This document shows positions 4,990-12,155 of a DNA stretch of 40,021 nt, in pieces. The DNA comes from a virus. The translations under genes were made by a program, and so were the position numbers. Position 1 is the stretch's first letter, and each line of letters begins with the position of its first letter. The DNA is taken from IMG/VR virus record IMGVR_UViG_3300022214_000012, positions 1-40,021 of that record; one strand, written 5' to 3'. The notes beneath the pieces are model-generated. The model did not search any database and was not told where the DNA came from. It saw only the letters and a program-made list of their open reading frames with translations.

Positions 4990-5810
4990 ATACTTTAGCA
5001 GAGATGAAAATTGTTGCAAATGGCACGAATGAAGAAATAAGTTCATTGGCGGATGAGTTAAGCACAGAAAAACAATTTCGCAAGGAGAATTGCGAAACTC
5101 ATGGAGAATTCGACAGTAGAAATATTATAAGAAATATTTGGTCGAAATGCCCTGTCTGCACCAATAACGAAAACGAAGCAAGAAAAAAAGATGAGGAAGA
5201 GCGCGCAGCAGCACAAAGGGCAGTTGCTTGGCAATACAAACTTGGGAAATCTGGTATCCCTGAAAGATTTCATAATCGCACACTTGATAGTTACAAAGCG
5301 AATAATGCAGGTCAAATAAGCGCATTAGAGTTTGCACAAGCCTATGCAGATGGATTTGATGAAATTCAGAAAACAGGGAGAAGTGCGATATTTTGCGGTA
5401 AGCCCGGAACCGGCAAAACACATTTGGCCGTGGGAATTGGTTTACATGCAATGACACTTGGTAAGCTTGTATTATTTACTACTGTTCAACGTGCTGTAAG
5501 GCGCGTTAAAGACTCTTGGCGCAAAGATGCACAAGAATCTGAGACCGATGTAATTGACTTGCTTGTAGAGCCTGATTTGCTTATTCTTGACGAAATTGGG
5601 GTGCAGTTTGGTTCTGATTTTGAAAAGAACTTGATGTTTGATATTTTGAATGAGAGATACGAAAAAAGCCGACCTAGTTTATTGCTTTCAAATCTTACCA
5701 CGAAAGAAGTAAAGGCTTTTCTTGGTGAGCGAGTTTATGATCGGCTGCGTGAAGATGGAGGTAAATGTATTCCGTTTGATTGGGACTCTTTCAGAGGTAA
5801 TGTATTATGA
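4986..5810 (+). CDS. DnaC/IstB-like AAA+ ATPase, helicase loader
   Basis: 274 residues. N-terminal Cys cluster (CETHGEF at about 36, KCPVC at about 55) suggests a small zinc ribbon. A coiled basic stretch follows, then the ATPase: Walker A CGKPGTGKTH at about 137-146, Walker B LLILDEIG at about 198-205, sensor LLSNLT near 237, and the C-terminal arginine region YDRLREDGG. It should load the host replicative helicase onto phage DNA melted by the DUF1376 partner, with which it overlaps by 4 nt. Length and layout are normal for phage DnaC-type loaders. Confidence 0.9.
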   Translation: MNTLAEMKIVANGTNEEISSLADELSTEKQFRKENCETHGEFDSRNIIRNIWSKCPVCTNNENEARKKDEEERAAAQRAVAWQYKLGKSGIPERFHNRTLDSYKANNAGQISALEFAQAYADGFDEIQKTGRSAIFCGKPGTGKTHLAVGIGLHAMTLGKLVLFTTVQRAVRRVKDSWRKDAQESETDVIDLLVEPDLLILDEIGVQFGSDFEKNLMFDILNERYEKSRPSLLLSNLTTKEVKAFLGERVYDRLREDGGKCIPFDWDSFRGNVL

Positions 5811-5983
5811 TTTCTGTTAAAGAATATACAGCACAACGTGATGAATGGATTTATGTTCAATCAAACACGCTATCGTATAAAACAATAGCAAATCATCTTG
5901 ATATTACTGAGTCAAGAGTAAAGCAGATTTTGGCGCGCATGAGAAAAGAAAAGAAGCAACAAAACACTAGCAATTTAAACTAA
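5807..5983 (+). CDS. 58-residue helix-turn-helix protein
   Basis: Start ATG 5807 overlaps the loader gene stop (ATGA). MISVKEYTAQRDEWIYVQSN leads into LSYKTIANHLDITESRVKQIL, a clear helix-turn-helix resembling sigma region 4 or Trp-repressor-like folds, then a Lys/Gln-rich tail. Likely a DNA-binding accessory factor of the replication module. Function not known. Confidence 0.7.
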   Translation: MISVKEYTAQRDEWIYVQSNTLSYKTIANHLDITESRVKQILARMRKEKKQQNTSNLN

Positions 5984-6002
5984 ACTATGGTAAATTACGC
6001 AA

Positions 6003-6173
6003 ATGGAAAATACATATTTCGGCATTAAAGAAGCGGCGCGGCGCTGTGGGGTAACACAGGCAACTATGCGCAATTGGGAAAAGAAACCAAATAGCGTCAA
6101 GCCTGATAGGTCGCCTACAAATCGCCGTAGGTACACCGAACAGATGATCGCTGACATGATGAAGGCAAAATGA
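6003..6173 (+). CDS. MerR/excisionase-like small DNA-binding protein
   Basis: 56 residues: MENTYFGIKEAARRCGVTQ, TMRNWEKKP, then a basic wing NRRRYTEQMIADMM. This is the winged-helix layout of MerR-type and excisionase-like proteins (IKEAA-x-x-x-GV-T…LRxWE…R-x-Y). It overlaps the next gene (ATGA). Since no recombinase is encoded here, it could act as a transcription factor or as directionality factor for a recombinase supplied elsewhere. Confidence 0.7.
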   Translation: MENTYFGIKEAARRCGVTQATMRNWEKKPNSVKPDRSPTNRRRYTEQMIADMMKAK

Positions 6174-6493
6174 AAACACTCGCTGAAATAACCGTAGAGA
6201 ATGCCAATGCAGAGCTTTATCATGCTCTCTCATCTGGAAATGTAGAGCGTGCAAATAAAATGCGCGACCTAATAAAAACATACAGCAATCCACATCCTGA
6301 GCCTAAAAAGGACGTGCAGATGAATGAAACTCTACGCCTTGCGATTATCAAAATCCATCAAGACCCAACACGGCCACATTCAACCTGCCCCGGCTATGAA
6401 TGCTGGTTTGCTCAACAAGTATGGGAAGAGGCGCAGAAACATTTTGCAGCTTTGAGTGGGCCGCATTGTGCGCAGACTATTTTGAATGATTGA
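6170..6493 (+). CDS. 107-residue protein of unknown function
   Basis: MKTLAEITVENANAELYHAL opens a helical N-terminal half (residues 1-45). A Pro-rich linker HPEPKKD and a second helical half with HSTCPGYECWFAQQVWEEA follow. Three Cys residues (CPGYEC and GPHC) could bind a metal. Translationally coupled to the MerR-like gene by 4-nt overlap. Not recognised. Confidence 0.7.
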   Translation: MKTLAEITVENANAELYHALSSGNVERANKMRDLIKTYSNPHPEPKKDVQMNETLRLAIIKIHQDPTRPHSTCPGYECWFAQQVWEEAQKHFAALSGPHCAQTILND

Positions 6494-6517
6494 AATTCTG
6501 TAATTAATATTTATATT
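6490..6517 (+). promoter_or_regulatory. Promoter for the gene at 6526, possibly leaderless
   Basis: TTGAAA (6490-6495), 16-bp spacer, TATATT (6512-6517). The expected transcript start falls within 1-3 nt of ATG 6526, and no ribosome site precedes that ATG, so translation would be leaderless. Confidence 0.5.
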
Positions 6518-6525
6518 ACCTATAT

Positions 6526-7149
6526 ATGAAAAACGAAAAAAATCTAGCATTAGATAATACGATGCATAAAACAGCAAAATATAGAGCTTTGGATGCTATG
6601 CGATCTGGATTTTTACCTCCATCAATGACATTTGATGACTGCTATCAAGAGGCATTGCTGTTCATGCTTGAGCATCCAGATAAACCAAAGGCATATATGG
6701 AATTTACTATACCTTTGCACCTAAGAACTGTGGCTCACAAGAACAGAGTTGGCCCTAGTGCAGCAGTGATAGGTTATCATAAAAAAAAGGGAGCTCCATT
6801 AGATTTCGGCGAATATTCGCTTGAGGTTTTGGCTTCAAATAATGGTGGTAATTGGGAGGATTTTCTTGACTTACGAAAAGATGATGAAGTAATGGAAGTA
6901 AGTTTTTTTACACTAACTCTCGAAGAGGCTACTGACTGCTTAACTGATTTACGTGCACAGCAAAAAAAATCAAATGATTCTGGAATTTCATATGCAAAAA
7001 CGCGCAATAAGTGGCATCTCGAATGCACCGTACAAAAACGAAAACAGTTCATTGGGCAGTATTTGAATATTGAAGATGCTAGAGCAGCAAAGCAAAAATT
7101 TTTAGGTGATTTGATGGATGCAATTCTAGATGCTATTTCAAATGAGTGA
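6526..7149 (+). CDS. Putative DNA-binding protein with C-terminal AP2-like domain
   Basis: 207 residues. The N-terminal part (ALDAMRSGFLPPSMTFDDCY … LRTVAHKNRVGPSAAVIGYH) looks helical and faintly sigma-factor-like. The C-terminal part, about 150-195, SGISYAKTRNKWHLECTVQ, KQFIGQYLNIEDARAAKQ, matches the AP2-type beta-sheet seen in HNH-AP2 proteins but without an HNH core. No Shine-Dalgarno site is visible before ATG 6526; a promoter abuts it. Probably a regulator or degenerate homing-type protein. Confidence 0.65.
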   Translation: MKNEKNLALDNTMHKTAKYRALDAMRSGFLPPSMTFDDCYQEALLFMLEHPDKPKAYMEFTIPLHLRTVAHKNRVGPSAAVIGYHKKKGAPLDFGEYSLEVLASNNGGNWEDFLDLRKDDEVMEVSFFTLTLEEATDCLTDLRAQQKKSNDSGISYAKTRNKWHLECTVQKRKQFIGQYLNIEDARAAKQKFLGDLMDAILDAISNE

Positions 7150-7168
7150 ATAACATCAATAAAATACC

Positions 7169-7585
7169 ATGAACTTCCAAACACGTAAAATCATCCTAAT
7201 AGATGACACCAGAAAGGCTCTAGCAGTAGCAGCAATACAGAATGCACCTACTGGTATTGAAGTGGTATTGCGGGAGCCTGTAAAGGCGCGTAGCTGCGAA
7301 CAGAATTCCCTCTATTGGGTATTGCTCGGCCAGATTGCTACTCAAGCATGGTTTAACAAAAAACAGTTTGATTCCGATACTTTGCATCATTACTGCGGTA
7401 AGAAAATAATGCCTGAAACTGTAACTCTGAAAACTGGCGAACAAAGATCAAAATGGATTGAATGCCCTGACGGTACATTGAGGATAATTTCAACTACTCT
7501 CTTGGATAAAAAATGCTTTTCAGAATACACAAGTTTAGTCGAGGCGTTTGGGGCTGAATTGGGCGTTATGTTCAGTGCTCAGTAA
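7169..7585 (+). CDS. ninB: NinB-like recombination protein
   Basis: 138 residues. REPVKARSCEQNSLYWVLLG, DSDTLHHYCGKKIMPE, ISTTLLDKKCFSEYTSLVEA, ending FGAELGVMFS, follow the NinB (lambda Orf) family: R-x-x-x-QN…Y/W, H-x-x-C/L-K, S-T-T-x-L-x-x-x-x-F-x-x-Y, and FGAE-G. NinB binds single-stranded DNA and acts as a mediator in phage recombination, replacing RecFOR functions. It heads a Nin-like region with the YbcO-like and DUF1064 genes downstream. Confidence 0.85.
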   Translation: MNFQTRKIILIDDTRKALAVAAIQNAPTGIEVVLREPVKARSCEQNSLYWVLLGQIATQAWFNKKQFDSDTLHHYCGKKIMPETVTLKTGEQRSKWIECPDGTLRIISTTLLDKKCFSEYTSLVEAFGAELGVMFSAQ

Positions 7586-7612
7586 TATACTTATCTAAAA
7601 TCCATCCAGCAA

Positions 7613-7783
7613 ATGAACAAATGCAAAACGTGCGCACTCCGCTGGTTTGGAAATCATATCTCTCCAAACTTTGCGCAGTGGTATTGCAGACTCGATGGAT
7701 TTAAATTGATCGGTGAATCAGGAACCGAAAAAGAACTTAACACGAAAGGGTGCGGTAATTGGAAAAGAATAGTTGGACACTAA
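7613..7783 (+). CDS. 56-residue cysteine-rich protein
   Basis: MNKCKTCALRWFGNHISPNF, then QWYCRLDGF and TKGCGNW. The C-x2-C … C … C spacing suggests one zinc site. The stop TAA (7781-7783) overlaps the next ATG. Located between ninB and other Cys-rich nin-like genes. No clear Shine-Dalgarno site (CCAGCAA), so moderately certain. Confidence 0.65.
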   Translation: MNKCKTCALRWFGNHISPNFAQWYCRLDGFKLIGESGTEKELNTKGCGNWKRIVGH

Positions 7784-7944
7784 TGCTCGGGAAGAAAAAC
7801 AAATGCTCTATTCCGGGATGTGATGGGGAAAGAATGCATCGCCGTACAAAGTGCAAGAAATGTTACCTTGAGACACAGCGCCGTTATGCTCAGACTAAGC
7901 GCGAAAACAAACGAGCAAGTATTAGCGAACATGCAGCGGCGTGA
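7783..7944 (+). CDS. 53-residue zinc-finger-like basic protein
   Basis: Start set at ATG 7783 in a TAATG overlap; the in-frame TTG at 7759 is inside the preceding gene. MLGKKNKCSIPGCDGERMHR, then KCKKCYLETQRRY: C-x4-C and C-x2-C with a basic, helical tail. Likely nucleic-acid binding. It overlaps the start of the next gene by 14 nt. Confidence 0.65.
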   Translation: MLGKKNKCSIPGCDGERMHRRTKCKKCYLETQRRYAQTKRENKRASISEHAAA

Positions 7945-8260
7945 AATCCAGCAAAAAGTAATAGGCAGGGTTAATAAAAAGCTTCGTGAATCAGCCAAAG
8001 AATGTCCGTATTGCATGGCCTGCGGTCTTGAGAATAACTCAGGTGACTTGTTATGCCTTGCCCATAGCAATAGGCTTGCAGACGGCAAAGGACGCGGCCT
8101 GAAGGCTGTAGACGAGTTTGGAGCAATTTTGTGCGCAAGATGCCATGATTATGTAGATGGTCGCGCCGGTACAGCAAACAAGCAAGAACGGCAAGATTAC
8201 CATTACGAAGCGCATTGCAAAACTTATGCATGGTGGCTTAAAAAAGGATACTTAACATGA
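7931..8260 (+). CDS. YbcO/DUF1364-like putative nuclease
   Basis: 109 residues from ATG 7931. ECPYCMACGLEN, LCLAHSNRLADGKGRGLKA, then LCARCHDYVDGRAG and the closing AWWLKKGYL match the DUF1364 (lambda YbcO) pattern: paired cysteines, a conserved His in place of CHL, G-K/G-x-K and CHD. YbcO-type proteins have an HNH-like metal-binding fold and are thought to be nucleases. The upstream ATG at 7820 overlaps the zinc-finger gene in another frame and is rejected. Overlaps the DUF1064 gene by 4 nt. Confidence 0.78.
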   Translation: MQRREIQQKVIGRVNKKLRESAKECPYCMACGLENNSGDLLCLAHSNRLADGKGRGLKAVDEFGAILCARCHDYVDGRAGTANKQERQDYHYEAHCKTYAWWLKKGYLT

Positions 8261-8625
8261 TTGCGTCAAAGCACAAAAACAAGCGAATTGAAATTGATGG
8301 CGTAAAATTCTCTAGCGGACGCGAGGCAAATCGCTGGCGAGAGTTAAAGTTGTTGGAGCGCATCGGTGCAATAAGCGAATTAAAATTGCAGGTTCCTTAT
8401 GAGCTAGCCCCGGCTGTAATCATGGATGGCCGTAAAAAGCCAGCCATTAGATATTACGCTGATTTTGTTTATTGGAAGATCGACGAAAGCAGGAAAAACG
8501 AATTTCCAAACGGCGAATGGATAATTGAAGACTCCAAAAGTCCTCACCTGCGCAAGAATCCAGTCTACAGGATAAAAAAACATTTGATGATGTCGGTTCA
8601 CAAATTGCAGATTACAGAAACCTGA
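8257..8625 (+). CDS. DUF1064 protein, probable nuclease-fold
   Basis: 122 residues: SKHKNKRIEIDGVKFSSGRE, RWRELKLLERIGAI, LQVPYELAPAV, YYADFVYW, WIIEDSKSPHLRKNPVY. The E-A-N-R-W…L-x-x-Q-V-P-Y-E-L…Y-x-A-D-F…E-D-x-K sequence is diagnostic of DUF1064, common next to nin genes. D in YADF and E-D-S-K look like a PD-(D/E)xK-type active site, so an endonuclease role is plausible but inferred. Sits in the classic recombination-gene cluster with NinB and YbcO. Confidence 0.85.
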   Translation: MIASKHKNKRIEIDGVKFSSGREANRWRELKLLERIGAISELKLQVPYELAPAVIMDGRKKPAIRYYADFVYWKIDESRKNEFPNGEWIIEDSKSPHLRKNPVYRIKKHLMMSVHKLQITET

Positions 8626-8720
8626 GGGACAATCTAATCACTATCTGGCATATGTAGACAATGCGTTTTCCGACAGAGTGCGCATTGTGTTCTATCGAAT
8701 CATACGGCGGGGTGATTAAT

Positions 8721-8936
8721 ATGCCGAACCCGCCACTAATTGAGGAAATCATGCACCAATCCACAAGACAACTAATAGCAACGCTTGACTGCCAGTGGCA
8801 CGAATACTTTTCCGAGCGCGCAGGCATCCTAGAATTTGACGGAAAGATACCACGCGAAGAGGCCGAGCAATTGGCATGGATGGAAACTGCTGCGGCGATG
8901 CTTAAACATAAAAGGAGCAATGATGAAAGAATTTGA
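8721..8936 (+). CDS. 71-residue protein with ERAGILEFDG…REEAE motif
   Basis: Start at ATG 8721 is favoured by GGGGTGAT at good spacing; ATG 8751 (GAGGAAATC) is an alternative and ATG 8661 has no ribosome site. The segment YFSERAGILEFDGKIPREEA, followed by EQLAWMETAAAM, is a recurring motif near the end of phage and mobile-element replication-region proteins. Its role is not known. It overlaps the next gene by 14 nt. Confidence 0.65.
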   Translation: MPNPPLIEEIMHQSTRQLIATLDCQWHEYFSERAGILEFDGKIPREEAEQLAWMETAAAMLKHKRSNDERI

Positions 8937-9357
8937 GGTTATAGACCAATACAACGGTCGCCACCGCTATAATGTAAGCGATGGTTACTCATGGGCATGG
9001 AGGCCAAAGACCGGGACGATGGATGTTGACGGTACTGATTTTCTCGACATATACAAAGAGGAATCAGACTTCATTGATCTTGTCGAAACATTTCCTCATC
9101 CTGCGAAGGTCGGATATGTAACCGAAAATTCATGCCATCAAACACCATTCAGAGATATGCCAGTGGAAAAATGTCCAAGGTGCGGGACGATCAAAGATAC
9201 ATTTTCAACAATCCGCGAAGAATGCGCCAAGCAACTCGAAGTATCAAACAGCGAACTATTGCTACGCTGTGGCGAAATGAAATCAGAAGAGCTAAGGCTT
9301 GTCCGGGCTGTGCTGAAATACTTTTCTTGGAAGATACGCAATATTAGCCAACTATAA
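8923..9357 (+). CDS. 144-residue protein with a CPRC zinc knuckle, unknown
   Basis: ATG 8923 lies 6 nt after AAGGAG; the adjacent ATG 8920 is too close. N-terminal half (KEFEVIDQYNGRHRYNVSDG, YSWAWRPKTGTMDVDG) is beta-rich. A later EKCPRCGTIKDTF holds a single C-x2-C. The C-terminus is helical. Followed by an A/T-rich gap with a strong promoter, so this gene probably ends the early operon. Confidence 0.7.
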   Translation: MKEFEVIDQYNGRHRYNVSDGYSWAWRPKTGTMDVDGTDFLDIYKEESDFIDLVETFPHPAKVGYVTENSCHQTPFRDMPVEKCPRCGTIKDTFSTIREECAKQLEVSNSELLLRCGEMKSEELRLVRAVLKYFSWKIRNISQL

Positions 9358-9383
9358 TATATATAAAATAATAGCAAAATGTA

Positions 9384-9410
9384 TTGACACGTATCAAAAG
9401 TATCTATAAT
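9384..9410 (+). promoter_or_regulatory. Strong sigma-70-like promoter before the small-gene block
   Basis: TTGACA (9384-9389) and TATAAT (9405-9410) are both perfect hexamers, with a short 15-bp spacer. It precedes the gene at 9461, itself behind AAGGAG. It likely drives the block of small orphan genes to about 11618. Confidence 0.65.
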
Positions 9411-9460
9411 ATGTAGTCATGGTTAGCGATTGGCGCGAACCGAGATAAGGAGCAGATACC

Positions 9461-9919
9461 ATGGGGTACGAAACTAGGCTGTATGTTGGCAAATCAACAT
9501 CTTTAACTCACGATGTTTACAAAAGATCAGATAAGCCAGAAATTGATGGCGAAGATGTGTATTACCCGTATGAAAAAGATAATGAAGGAAATCTGATTAC
9601 AACAGGTAAGAAATCAACATGGTTTGAAGTGATGGCTATGATTGATCTTTGCAAAACTGGTCATGGCTCAGAAATATCAAAAATAGATTTCAAAAACACA
9701 GATGAAAGTCATTACTGGTATTTTTACAGCGGAAATAAAGAAATAATTGATGACAATTATGGCGATAAATCAAAGCCAATCCCAATATCTGTTGTGCTTG
9801 AAGCTTTGAAAAAAGATTATCAAGAAAGTGAATATCGACGGTTCAAATGGGCTATTGCTTTGCTTGAATCAATGGCTGAAGATAAAGAAGAATTGTCTGT
9901 GCTTTTTTACGGACATTAA
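9461..9919 (+). CDS. 152-residue protein of unknown function
   Basis: ATG 9461 follows TAAGGAGCAGATACC. MGYETRLYVGKS, then YKRSDKPEIDGEDVYYPYEK, TWFEVMAMIDLCKTG and a C-terminal helical part with KDYQESEYRRFKWAIALLES. Soluble, acidic, no Cys motif. It is the first gene behind the strongest early promoter, so probably an abundant early protein, perhaps host-directed. Not recognised. Confidence 0.75.
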   Translation: MGYETRLYVGKSTSLTHDVYKRSDKPEIDGEDVYYPYEKDNEGNLITTGKKSTWFEVMAMIDLCKTGHGSEISKIDFKNTDESHYWYFYSGNKEIIDDNYGDKSKPIPISVVLEALKKDYQESEYRRFKWAIALLESMAEDKEELSVLFYGH

Positions 9920-9963
9920 TTTAACTTTACATCACCACCATAACTAAACAGGGGGAATAGATC

Positions 9964-10158
9964 ATGCGGAAATATCAAATTACAGATTTTGAATTATCCG
10001 GTAAGAAAAAAATAGTTGAGGCTCAAGGTGTGGCCGAAGCTATGTTTGAATACCTTCCTTGGCCTAGCTTGGATATAAACATTAGCTTTTGCCTTGAAAA
10101 AGGTTATGAGGTAATTGATAGGAAAACTGATTTTAAATATTACATTGAAGCAGTTTAG
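9964..10158 (+). CDS. 64-residue protein of unknown function
   Basis: MRKYQITDFELSGKKKIVEA continues as GVAEAMFEYLPWPSLD and ends in DRKTDFKYYIEAV. Compact alpha/beta, no motifs recognised. It begins behind the first copy of the repeated leader (GGGGGAATAGATC), giving a strong ribosome site. Confidence 0.7.
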   Translation: MRKYQITDFELSGKKKIVEAQGVAEAMFEYLPWPSLDINISFCLEKGYEVIDRKTDFKYYIEAV

Positions 10159-10183
10159 CCATAACTAAACAGGTAGAATAGAC

Positions 10184-10531
10184 ATGGACAAATTGCTTGA
10201 GTTAATCACCAGAGAGCTTCCGTTTGCGAACATATTTGTCCGTGAGGTGTCAGTCGAAGTTATGTATGGAGTTGCGCGCTTCATCTCGACAGGCGAAGAA
10301 ATCCCTATTGCACACTTGGCCAGACAGACATCGGTACTGGACGGACTATATGTCACAAGCGAAGCGACTTGTAACGGAGCATGTTCCATCGGCAAGCCAT
10401 CACCTAAGTGTGTGGCCGCAGGTTCATACAGCAAGCAGAAATGCTCAGTCATATATTTGGAACCGCCAAATGAAATTAGTCTTGAGGTGTATCGCCTTAG
10501 CAAAGATTCTGCAACTAAACAGGGAGAATAG
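10184..10531 (+). CDS. 115-residue protein of unknown function with central Cys cluster
   Basis: MDKLLELITRELPFANIFVR, then a beta-rich middle and a Cys-containing segment EATCNGACSIGKPSPKC with a later KC, four cysteines in about 30 residues, possibly a metal site. The C-terminal six residues (ATKQGE) are encoded by the third copy of the repeated leader. Starts behind the second copy. Not recognised. Confidence 0.7.
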   Translation: MDKLLELITRELPFANIFVREVSVEVMYGVARFISTGEEIPIAHLARQTSVLDGLYVTSEATCNGACSIGKPSPKCVAAGSYSKQKCSVIYLEPPNEISLEVYRLSKDSATKQGE

Positions 10532-10534
10532 ATC

Positions 10535-10741
10535 ATGAACCTACTCGACAACTTAAACGCGCAATCAAGAATAAGGCAAGAGATTGCCCATGCACAATTG
10601 CTTCGCGGCAACGCACAAACGCAAAGCGAAATATGGAATTGGGACGCCGAGATAAGGCATCAACAGTATAAACTTGATGCGCTGCAAGATAGCTACGACA
10701 AATACAACAAACCGGCGCAATCAATTAAATTGGGAGAGTGA
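10535..10741 (+). CDS. 68-residue coiled-coil protein of unknown function
   Basis: MNLLDNLNAQSRIRQEIAHA is followed by heptad-like helical sequence to residue ~58 and a tail NKPAQSIKLGE. The DNA of its last codons provides GGGAGAG, the ribosome site of the next gene. Begins behind the third copy of the repeated leader. Confidence 0.7.
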   Translation: MNLLDNLNAQSRIRQEIAHAQLLRGNAQTQSEIWNWDAEIRHQQYKLDALQDSYDKYNKPAQSIKLGE

Positions 10742-10743
10742 AA

Positions 10744-11004
10744 ATGACTACAATAGAACGCATGGAAAGAATAAACAGGCGGTGTGAAATCCTTATATCG
10801 CTTGGTTTCGTGATTGCCCACATGGATGTTAGTGTTGGGCATCCGGCAACTCCAGAAATAACTTTTGACTTTTCATCAACTGCTGACGATATGTTCATTC
10901 ATCAGGCATTAAAAACTGTTCGGTATGTTTCATTCATAGAAGGCCGGAATAGCTTGCGTGCTGAAATTAACAAGTTGCAAACGCCAGAAGAGATTTCATC
11001 ATGA
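10744..11004 (+). CDS. 86-residue protein of unknown function
   Basis: Start at ATG 10744 (GGGAG about 8 nt upstream) is preferred over GTG 10738. MTTIERMERINRRCEILISL, VIAHMDVSVGHPATPEITFD and a C-terminal helix. Mixed alpha/beta. Overlaps the next gene by 4 nt (ATGA). Confidence 0.68.
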   Translation: MTTIERMERINRRCEILISLGFVIAHMDVSVGHPATPEITFDFSSTADDMFIHQALKTVRYVSFIEGRNSLRAEINKLQTPEEISS

Positions 11005-11210
11005 GCGGCGGCAAACGAGAAAACTGCGTCGCAAAGCCTAAACCAGCCACTAGGAAGCTTCAGCGTGGCTACAGAATGGCTCAGTACATAGACGCATGGC
11101 TGAAGCATGAATCAGAGCGCGTAGGCAAGAGCCAAGCGGTGATAATTGAGGAAGCATTGGTGGCACAACATAATCTTGAATCATTTAAAAATGAGTGGAT
11201 CAAATCGTGA
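11001..11210 (+). CDS. Small basic protein, possible ribbon-helix-helix
   Basis: 69 residues: basic N-terminus MSGGKRENCVAKPKPATRKL, then QYIDAWLKHESERVGKSQAVIIEEALVAQH read as helix-turn-helix. The pattern D-x-W-L-x-x-x-x-x-x-x-G-K-S-x-A-x-I-I-E-E-A-L is typical of ribbon-helix-helix regulators (helix 1, G-x-S turn, helix 2). Could be a transcription factor for the block. Overlaps neighbours on both sides. Confidence 0.65.
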   Translation: MSGGKRENCVAKPKPATRKLQRGYRMAQYIDAWLKHESERVGKSQAVIIEEALVAQHNLESFKNEWIKS

Positions 11211-11362
11211 AAAGTAAAAACGGAAATAGAGAATATAGATGTTGCTTTTGCCATAGCGCAAAAATACACAAAGAGCGGGCCGACAATATTTTTATATTTA
11301 TTTGCCGCAACTGCGGTAAACATGCACCTTGGATATGCAGGGTATCGGTCAACATAACTTAG
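11207..11362 (+). CDS. 51-residue zinc-ribbon-like protein (GTG start)
   Basis: GTG 11207 overlaps the previous stop (GTGA). CCFCHSAKIHKERAD … ICRNCGKHAPWIC gives two C-x2-C/H knuckles about 20 residues apart, a typical small zinc ribbon. Function unknown. Too short and GTG-started, so easily missed by gene callers. Confidence 0.65.
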   Translation: MKSKNGNREYRCCFCHSAKIHKERADNIFIFICRNCGKHAPWICRVSVNIT

Positions 11363-11390
11363 CCGGATTTAAGGCAGAATGGAGTAAATC

Positions 11391-11618
11391 GTGAGTTACA
11401 AAATTGAAGAACTGTTACGTTCCATGAGGGAATATGACAACACAAAGCAAGCCCATGATGAAGCTATGGCAAAATGTGACTGTACATGGGGCTACCGTGG
11501 GCATAGTTATATAGTAGCTTTAGATAAAGCGGAGAAAGAGTTTGCCACTGCGCTTGAACAAGTAATTGATGAGCGCATTGAAATTGCGTTTAATAAATGT
11601 AACTCCCCCGCGCAGTAG
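11391..11618 (+). CDS. 75-residue helical protein (GTG start)
   Basis: GTG 11391 behind GGAGTAAATC. SYKIEELLRSMREYDNTKQA, CDCTWGYRGHSY, then DKAEKEFATALEQVIDERIE. Two helices joined by a short aromatic/Cys segment. Not recognised. The stop is followed by a terminator at 11628. Confidence 0.68.
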   Translation: MSYKIEELLRSMREYDNTKQAHDEAMAKCDCTWGYRGHSYIVALDKAEKEFATALEQVIDERIEIAFNKCNSPAQ

Positions 11619-11627
11619 CGCGTTTAG

Positions 11628-11651
11628 CCCGGCGCAAGTCGGGTTCTTTTT
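11628..11651 (+). terminator. Intrinsic terminator
   Basis: CCCGGC (11628-11633), loop GCAA, GTCGGG (11638-11643), then TTCTTTTT. A second small hairpin, GCGC-AGTA-GCGC, lies just upstream (11610-11621) and includes the previous stop codon. It would end the block begun at the 9384 promoter. Confidence 0.6.
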
Positions 11652-11668
11652 CCAGATAAGGTGAAATG

Positions 11669-11857
11669 ATGATGAACAAATATGAGACTGTTTCAGATAT
11701 TATTGCCTCGCGAGATAAATTGCGTCAGGCTACTATCAATGTCATGCAGTATATGCGCGACAAGGAAATGGGAGTTTTGCGTCTTGGATTGAAAGATAAC
11801 GATAGCTCACGCGCAGCCTTGCAGGAATTATTCAATCTTGTTGATAAGGAGAAATGA
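11669..11857 (+). CDS. 62-residue helical protein of unknown function
   Basis: Three in-frame ATGs (11666, 11669, 11672) follow AAGGTG; 11669 or 11672 have better spacing. NKYETVSDIIASRDKLRQAT, then a charged helical body. TGA 11855-11857 overlaps the next gene start. Confidence 0.65.
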   Translation: MMNKYETVSDIIASRDKLRQATINVMQYMRDKEMGVLRLGLKDNDSSRAALQELFNLVDKEK

Positions 11858-12141
11858 TGAAACACGAAGGATTCTCTAAAGCAAGATTACATCCAAACTC
11901 TGGCAATGACAGGGAGGTAGCGTATGCTAAAGCATGGGTGGAAGAAAACAAAATAAGCGACACTTTGAAACATCTTATTCCTGAATGCACTGATCGAGAT
12001 GCACAAGTCGCGGCTACGATAATTCAATGGCTCGGCAGTAATGTAGGAAATCACTTTCTAGGCAAAGTTATTGCTGAAAATGAAAATATCAGCGCATCTT
12101 TGCAGGATGTTATTAGCCACTTGACACACCATGCAGAATAG
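11857..12141 (+). CDS. 94-residue protein of unknown function
   Basis: The second ATG of ATGATG is 5 nt from AGGAG. MKHEGFSKARLHPNSGNDRE, then an acidic helical protein with AQVAATIIQWLGSNVGNHFL. The last codons (LTHHAE) overlap the -35 box of the tRNA-operon promoter, so transcription through this gene runs into the tRNA leader. Confidence 0.68.
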   Translation: MKHEGFSKARLHPNSGNDREVAYAKAWVEENKISDTLKHLIPECTDRDAQVAATIIQWLGSNVGNHFLGKVIAENENISASLQDVISHLTHHAE

Positions 12142-12148
12142 ATATAAT
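12121..12148 (+). promoter_or_regulatory. Strong promoter of the tRNA operon leader
   Basis: Perfect TTGACA (12121-12126), 16-bp spacer, perfect TATAAT (12143-12148). Initiation is expected at about 12155, at the ATG of a 27-codon reading frame. The promoter and first bases (TATAATGGCGGGTA) are nearly duplicated at 13320-13355. Confidence 0.8.
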
Positions 12149-12155
12149 GGCGGGT

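Larger units (their letters stand above)
9941..10537 (+). repeat. Thrice-repeated translation leader AACTAAACAGG-N2-GAATAGA-CATG
   Basis: Near-identical 25-27-nt leaders end in the start codons at 9964, 10184 and 10535: 9941-9966, 10162-10186 and 10512-10537. The shared core is AACTAAACAGG then GAATAGA just before (T)CATG, containing the ribosome site. In the third copy the leader also encodes the end of the preceding gene. Looks like duplicated initiation regions used to assemble a small-gene block. Confidence 0.75.
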
